A stretch of DNA of 64,000 nt, taken from Pseudomonas psychrophila HA-4 (GTDB lineage Bacteria; Pseudomonadota; Gammaproteobacteria; Pseudomonadales; Pseudomonadaceae). The stretch lies in assembly GCF_000282975.1 (NCBI RefSeq), contig NZ_ALJC01000093.1, forward strand, positions 1 through 64,000. The letters run 5' to 3'. Both the position numbers and the translations under genes were made by a program. Numbering within the stretch: the first letter of the stretch is position 1; each line of letters begins with the position of its first letter. Below the pieces are notes generated by a model. It was given only the letters and a program-made list of their open reading frames with translations, ran no database searches and had not been told where the DNA came from. Below are positions 63,014-64,000 of this stretch, in pieces.

Positions 63014-64000
63014 ATGCTGGTGCACCTGTCCGTACACAACTACGCCATCGTTGAACATCTCGATCTTGAACTCGATCGCGGGATGAGTGTAATCACTGGT
63101 GAGACCGGCGCCGGTAAATCGATCATGCTGGATGCGCTCGGTCTCACATTAGGTGACCGTGCAGACAGTGGCGTGGTTCGCCCCGGAGCCGACAAAGCCG
63201 ACATTCTGGCCACCTTCGACCTGCAAGACATTCCCGAAGCCCGGGCTTGGCTTGCCGAACGCGACCTAGAGAGCGAGGGCCCGTGCATCTTACGTCGCGT
63301 CATCACCGCCGAAGGCCGCTCACGGGGCTACATCAACGGCACCCCTAGCCCGCAAGGCGACTTGAAAGCCTTGGGCGAATTGTTGATAGACATTCACAGC
63401 CAGCACGAGCACCAGTCACTTCTAAAGCCCGACACTCATCGCCGACTGCTCGACGAATATGCAGGGGCCTCCGACCTGGCCCGCCAGGTGCAAATGGCCG
63501 CACAACGCTGGCGCCAGACCCGCCAAGAACTTGAGCACCTGTCCAATTCGGGGGACGAACAGCGCGCACGTCATCAACTGCTGAGCTATCAGCTCGAAGA
63601 GCTCGAAACCTTGTCACTGGGTGAAAACGAGCTGGAAGAACTGGAGCAGGAACACAAAAACCTGACCAACGCCGAAACCTTGCTGACTATTTGCCGTCAA
63701 GTTGTCGAACAGTGCAGCGAGAACGACTCTGGTAACGTCCTCAATGCACTCACGGTAAGCCTGAATCGCTTGTCGAGCATCAATAACAACTCCGGTTCAT
63801 TAAGCGAAGCAGCCGACCTGCTGGCCAGTGCGCAAATTCAGGTCGAAGAAGCCGTAGGCGAACTCAATCGCTTCCTCGATCATTTCGATGCCGACCCGGG
63901 CCGTCTTCAGTACCTCGAAGAACGGCTTGACACCATCTATAGCCTCGCACGCAAACACCGCGTGCAACCGGCTGACGTTGCCGCCCTGCAACAAAACCTG
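63014..64000 (+). CDS. recN: DNA repair protein RecN (5' part)
   Basis: SMC-like protein of double-strand break repair. 329 codons are present and the frame runs off the window. Start MLVHLSVHNYAIVEHL, Walker A ITGETGAGKSIML (about 27-39), Q-loop region IDIHSQHEHQSLL, then the coiled coil (from about 150). The rest lies beyond 64000. Preceded by a LexA box and divergent from grpE. Confidence 0.97.
   Translation, partial: MLVHLSVHNYAIVEHLDLELDRGMSVITGETGAGKSIMLDALGLTLGDRADSGVVRPGADKADILATFDLQDIPEARAWLAERDLESEGPCILRRVITAEGRSRGYINGTPSPQGDLKALGELLIDIHSQHEHQSLLKPDTHRRLLDEYAGASDLARQVQMAAQRWRQTRQELEHLSNSGDEQRARHQLLSYQLEELETLSLGENELEELEQEHKNLTNAETLLTICRQVVEQCSENDSGNVLNALTVSLNRLSSINNNSGSLSEAADLLASAQIQVEEAVGELNRFLDHFDADPGRLQYLEERLDTIYSLARKHRVQPADVAALQQNL

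Overview
The window is a chromosomal segment of a Pseudomonas, most likely from the P. fluorescens lineage. Evidence is gene content and order (cbrA-cbrB-crcZ, PrrF RNA, lpoP-mrcB, rpsO-pnp, dnaK-dnaJ-dapB-carAB), protein sequences typical of pseudomonads, and a base composition that looks moderately GC-rich (mid-to-high fifties percent by eye), below that of P. aeruginosa. From memory, the order follows the PA4691-PA4763 region of P. aeruginosa PAO1. It is almost entirely core genome: I see no insertion sequence, prophage, CRISPR array, toxin-antitoxin pair or integrase. The most interesting content is in RNA and control regions.

Layout. 1-6.5 kb (minus): msrQ-msrP periplasmic methionine sulfoxide repair, pssA, and the branched-chain operon ilvI-ilvH-ilvC with a long leader. 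6.5-9.9 kb (minus): mrcB (PBP1b) with its outer-membrane activator lpoP and a small YqcC protein. 10-12.5 kb (plus): a phosphotransferase/P-loop kinase fusion, a pentapeptide-repeat protein and a stand-alone TfoX C-terminal domain. 12.5-15.5 kb: a Fur-controlled PrrF iron-sparing RNA converging on the heme importer hmuTUV. 15.5-18 kb: a small Rieske protein, sfsA and an aminotransferase. 18-24.9 kb (plus): dksA, a REP doublet, gluQ, then the carbon-control module cbrX-cbrA-cbrB and its sigma-54 target RNA crcZ. 25-29 kb (plus): pcnB-folK and panB-panC; panD, expected next, is absent. 29-36 kb: pgi, an MpaB-family protein, a methyltransferase, a large DUF748 protein and a BON protein.

36.5-46 kb (minus) is the translation/transcription operon: initiator tRNA, rimP-nusA-infB-rbfA-truB-rpsO-pnp, with tandem terminators before rimP and a long stem in the pnp leader suited to RNase III autoregulation. 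45.7-52 kb (minus): tRNA-Leu, secG, tpiA, glmM, folP, ftsH, rlmE, with divergent yhbY. 52.7-62.8 kb (minus): greA, carB, carA (with a terminator-bearing leader), dapB, dnaJ, dnaK, grpE; two good sigma-32 promoters serve grpE and dnaK. recN starts at 63,014 behind a LexA box and runs off the end.

The clearest regulatory signals are the PrrF RNA and Fur box, crcZ with its sigma-54 promoter, a pair of mutually exclusive hairpins where panD should lie, and a carA leader in which a small open frame spans an intrinsic terminator and overlaps the TTG start of carA. No wholly new multi-gene system is evident. All assignments are from reading the sequence; no database search was run.
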